Shown: piece after piece, positions 41,826-42,229 of the stretch
How positions within the stretch are numbered: the first letter of the stretch is position 1
Layout: every line of letters begins with the position of its first letter
Origin: Odoribacter sp.
Lineage (GTDB): Bacteria; Bacteroidota; Bacteroidia; Bacteroidales; Muribaculaceae
NCBI GenBank assembly: GCA_023663145.1
Contig: JAMPHZ010000023.1
Location: 1 to 42,229, forward strand
DNA length: 42,229 nt
Direction: 5' to 3'
The notes under the pieces: model-generated
The model's database searches: none
The model's input: the letters and a program-made list of their open reading frames with translations, nothing else
What the model was told of the DNA's origin: nothing
Program-made: the position numbers and the translations under genes

Positions 41826-41833
41826 CAAAGGTA
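41826..41833 (-). promoter_or_regulatory. Putative -7 element of the polyprenyl synthase-tatD operon
   Basis: On the minus strand TACCTTTG fits TAnnTTTG; TTTT stands about 20 bases upstream in place of TTTG. The start of transcription near 41820 would give a leader of about 25 bases. It is back to back with the tRNA-Pro promoter. Confidence 0.6.
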
Positions 41834-41868
41834 CAAAAAAAATATGTGCCGATAAAATTGAAAAAACT

Positions 41869-41900
41869 TTTGGTGATTATTGAAAAAAACATTAACTTTG
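41869..41900 (+). promoter_or_regulatory. Consensus promoter of tRNA-Pro(CGG)
   Basis: TTTG (41869-41872), a 20-base spacer and TAACTTTG (41893-41900) form a full consensus, 18 bases before the mature tRNA. It is the same design as the tRNA-Pro(TGG) promoter. Confidence 0.85.
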
Positions 41901-41918
41901 CAGTCGCTAACGCATACA

Positions 41919-41992
41919 CGGGGTGTAGCACAGTTGGCTAGCGCGCCACGTTCGGGACGTGGAGGTCGGAAGTTCGAGTCTTCTCACCCCGA
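41919..41992 (+). tRNA. tRNA-Pro(CGG)
   Basis: The acceptor CGGGGTG/CACCCCG is perfect, with discriminator A. The anticodon stem CCACG/CGTGG holds loop TTCGGGA, so the anticodon is CGG (Pro). The T arm is GGAAG TTCGAGT CTTCT. CCA is not encoded. A hairpin terminator follows at 42006-42041. This is the last gene in the window and a plausible integration target, since tRNA 3' ends are common attachment sites. Confidence 0.95.
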
Positions 41993-42005
41993 CCCCTTGA
42001 GGGTT

Positions 42006-42041
42006 AAATCCTTGCAGCTCATATAGTTGCAAGGATTTTTC
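42006..42041 (+). terminator. Intrinsic terminator of tRNA-Pro(CGG)
   Basis: A perfect 11-bp stem (AAATCCTTGCA at 42006-42016 and its complement at 42028-42038) is followed by T's. It lies 13 bases after the tRNA. Confidence 0.85.
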
Positions 42042-42050
42042 TAAATATGC

Positions 42051-42069
42051 CGGGACAGATTCGGGACAG
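42051..42069 (+). repeat. Tandem CGGGACAG direct repeats downstream of a tRNA
   Basis: CGGGACAG occurs at 42051-42058 and again at 42062-42069, spaced 11 bases, about one helical turn. This fits paired protein-binding sites, for example recombinase arm sites near a tRNA attachment site, but no integrase is in view. The remaining AT-rich DNA to 42229 holds no convincing gene. Confidence 0.5.
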
Positions 42070-42229
42070 GTCGTCTCAATCTACCATATGTTCAATTAGA
42101 CGTTTCTTAGTTAAGAAGTGCTAAAAGAATACACCCAAATCAAACTTCACCTCAAATAAATGGAAGTGAGCGAGAGAAGTCATCTTGACTTTTTGAATTT
42201 GTTAATATGTTTAAGAAATATCACATGGA

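Noticed and set aside
1..42229. CRISPR arrays, insertion sequences, toxin-antitoxin or restriction genes
   Set aside because: I found no regularly spaced repeats, no transposase, integrase or restriction motif in any frame.

Overview
The window looks like chromosomal DNA from a member of the Bacteroidota, most likely order Bacteroidales; a Muribaculaceae-like gut lineage is my guess. The evidence is the repeated TAnnTTTG promoter element with TTTG or TTG about 19-21 bases upstream, the lipidated TamL, a secreted S8 protease with a type IX secretion-like tail, the DUF3822-rsmD pair, DUF4919 and DUF4373 proteins, and an ilv operon that carries an acyl-ACP thioesterase. Gene density is high and most of the window is ordinary core genome.

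Layout. Bases 1-6075 (plus strand): a terminator from an outside gene, a GT4 glycosyltransferase, manA, ftsE, an aspartokinase, a Dabb protein, a DUF3822 protein and rsmD. Bases 6205-17607 (minus strand): a DegP/HtrA protease, the tamB-tamL outer-membrane assembly operon, and a translationally coupled trio (small membrane protein, DUF4919 protein, TPM-domain zinc-ribbon membrane protein). Bases 17845-20897 (plus strand): a TraB/GumN protein, a beta-helix lipoprotein and an outer-membrane beta-barrel. Bases 20827-27476 (minus strand): a DUF4373 gene with its own promoter, then the operon ilvD-ilvB-ilvN-thioesterase-ilvC, ended by a perfect 19-bp terminator. Bases 27687-27863: tRNA-Pro(TGG) and tRNA-Leu(TAA). 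Bases 28002-31497: a Spy-like periplasmic protein (minus), then DUF488, type II NADH dehydrogenase and an Eis-like acetyltransferase (plus). Bases 31511-38196 (minus strand): two S8 proteases, tgt and an LptF/LptG permease. Bases 38542-41795: purT and a small unknown gene (plus), converging on tatD and a polyprenyl diphosphate synthase (minus). Bases 41919-42229: tRNA-Pro(CGG), its terminator, and AT-rich gene-free DNA with two CGGGACAG repeats that may mark the edge of an integrated element.

Functional themes are envelope biogenesis (TamB/TamL, Lpt permease, DegP, Spy-like chaperone, secreted proteases), branched-chain amino-acid synthesis with a lipid link, and tRNA/rRNA modification. I did not find a clear undescribed defence or mobile system. 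The most interesting uncertain items are regulatory hairpins (the tamB leader, the terminator abutting the second S8 gene, and an orphan terminator between divergent promoters), possible leaderless starts, a Tgt that lacks part of its zinc site, the TPM/DUF4919 trio, and the orphan DUF4373 gene.
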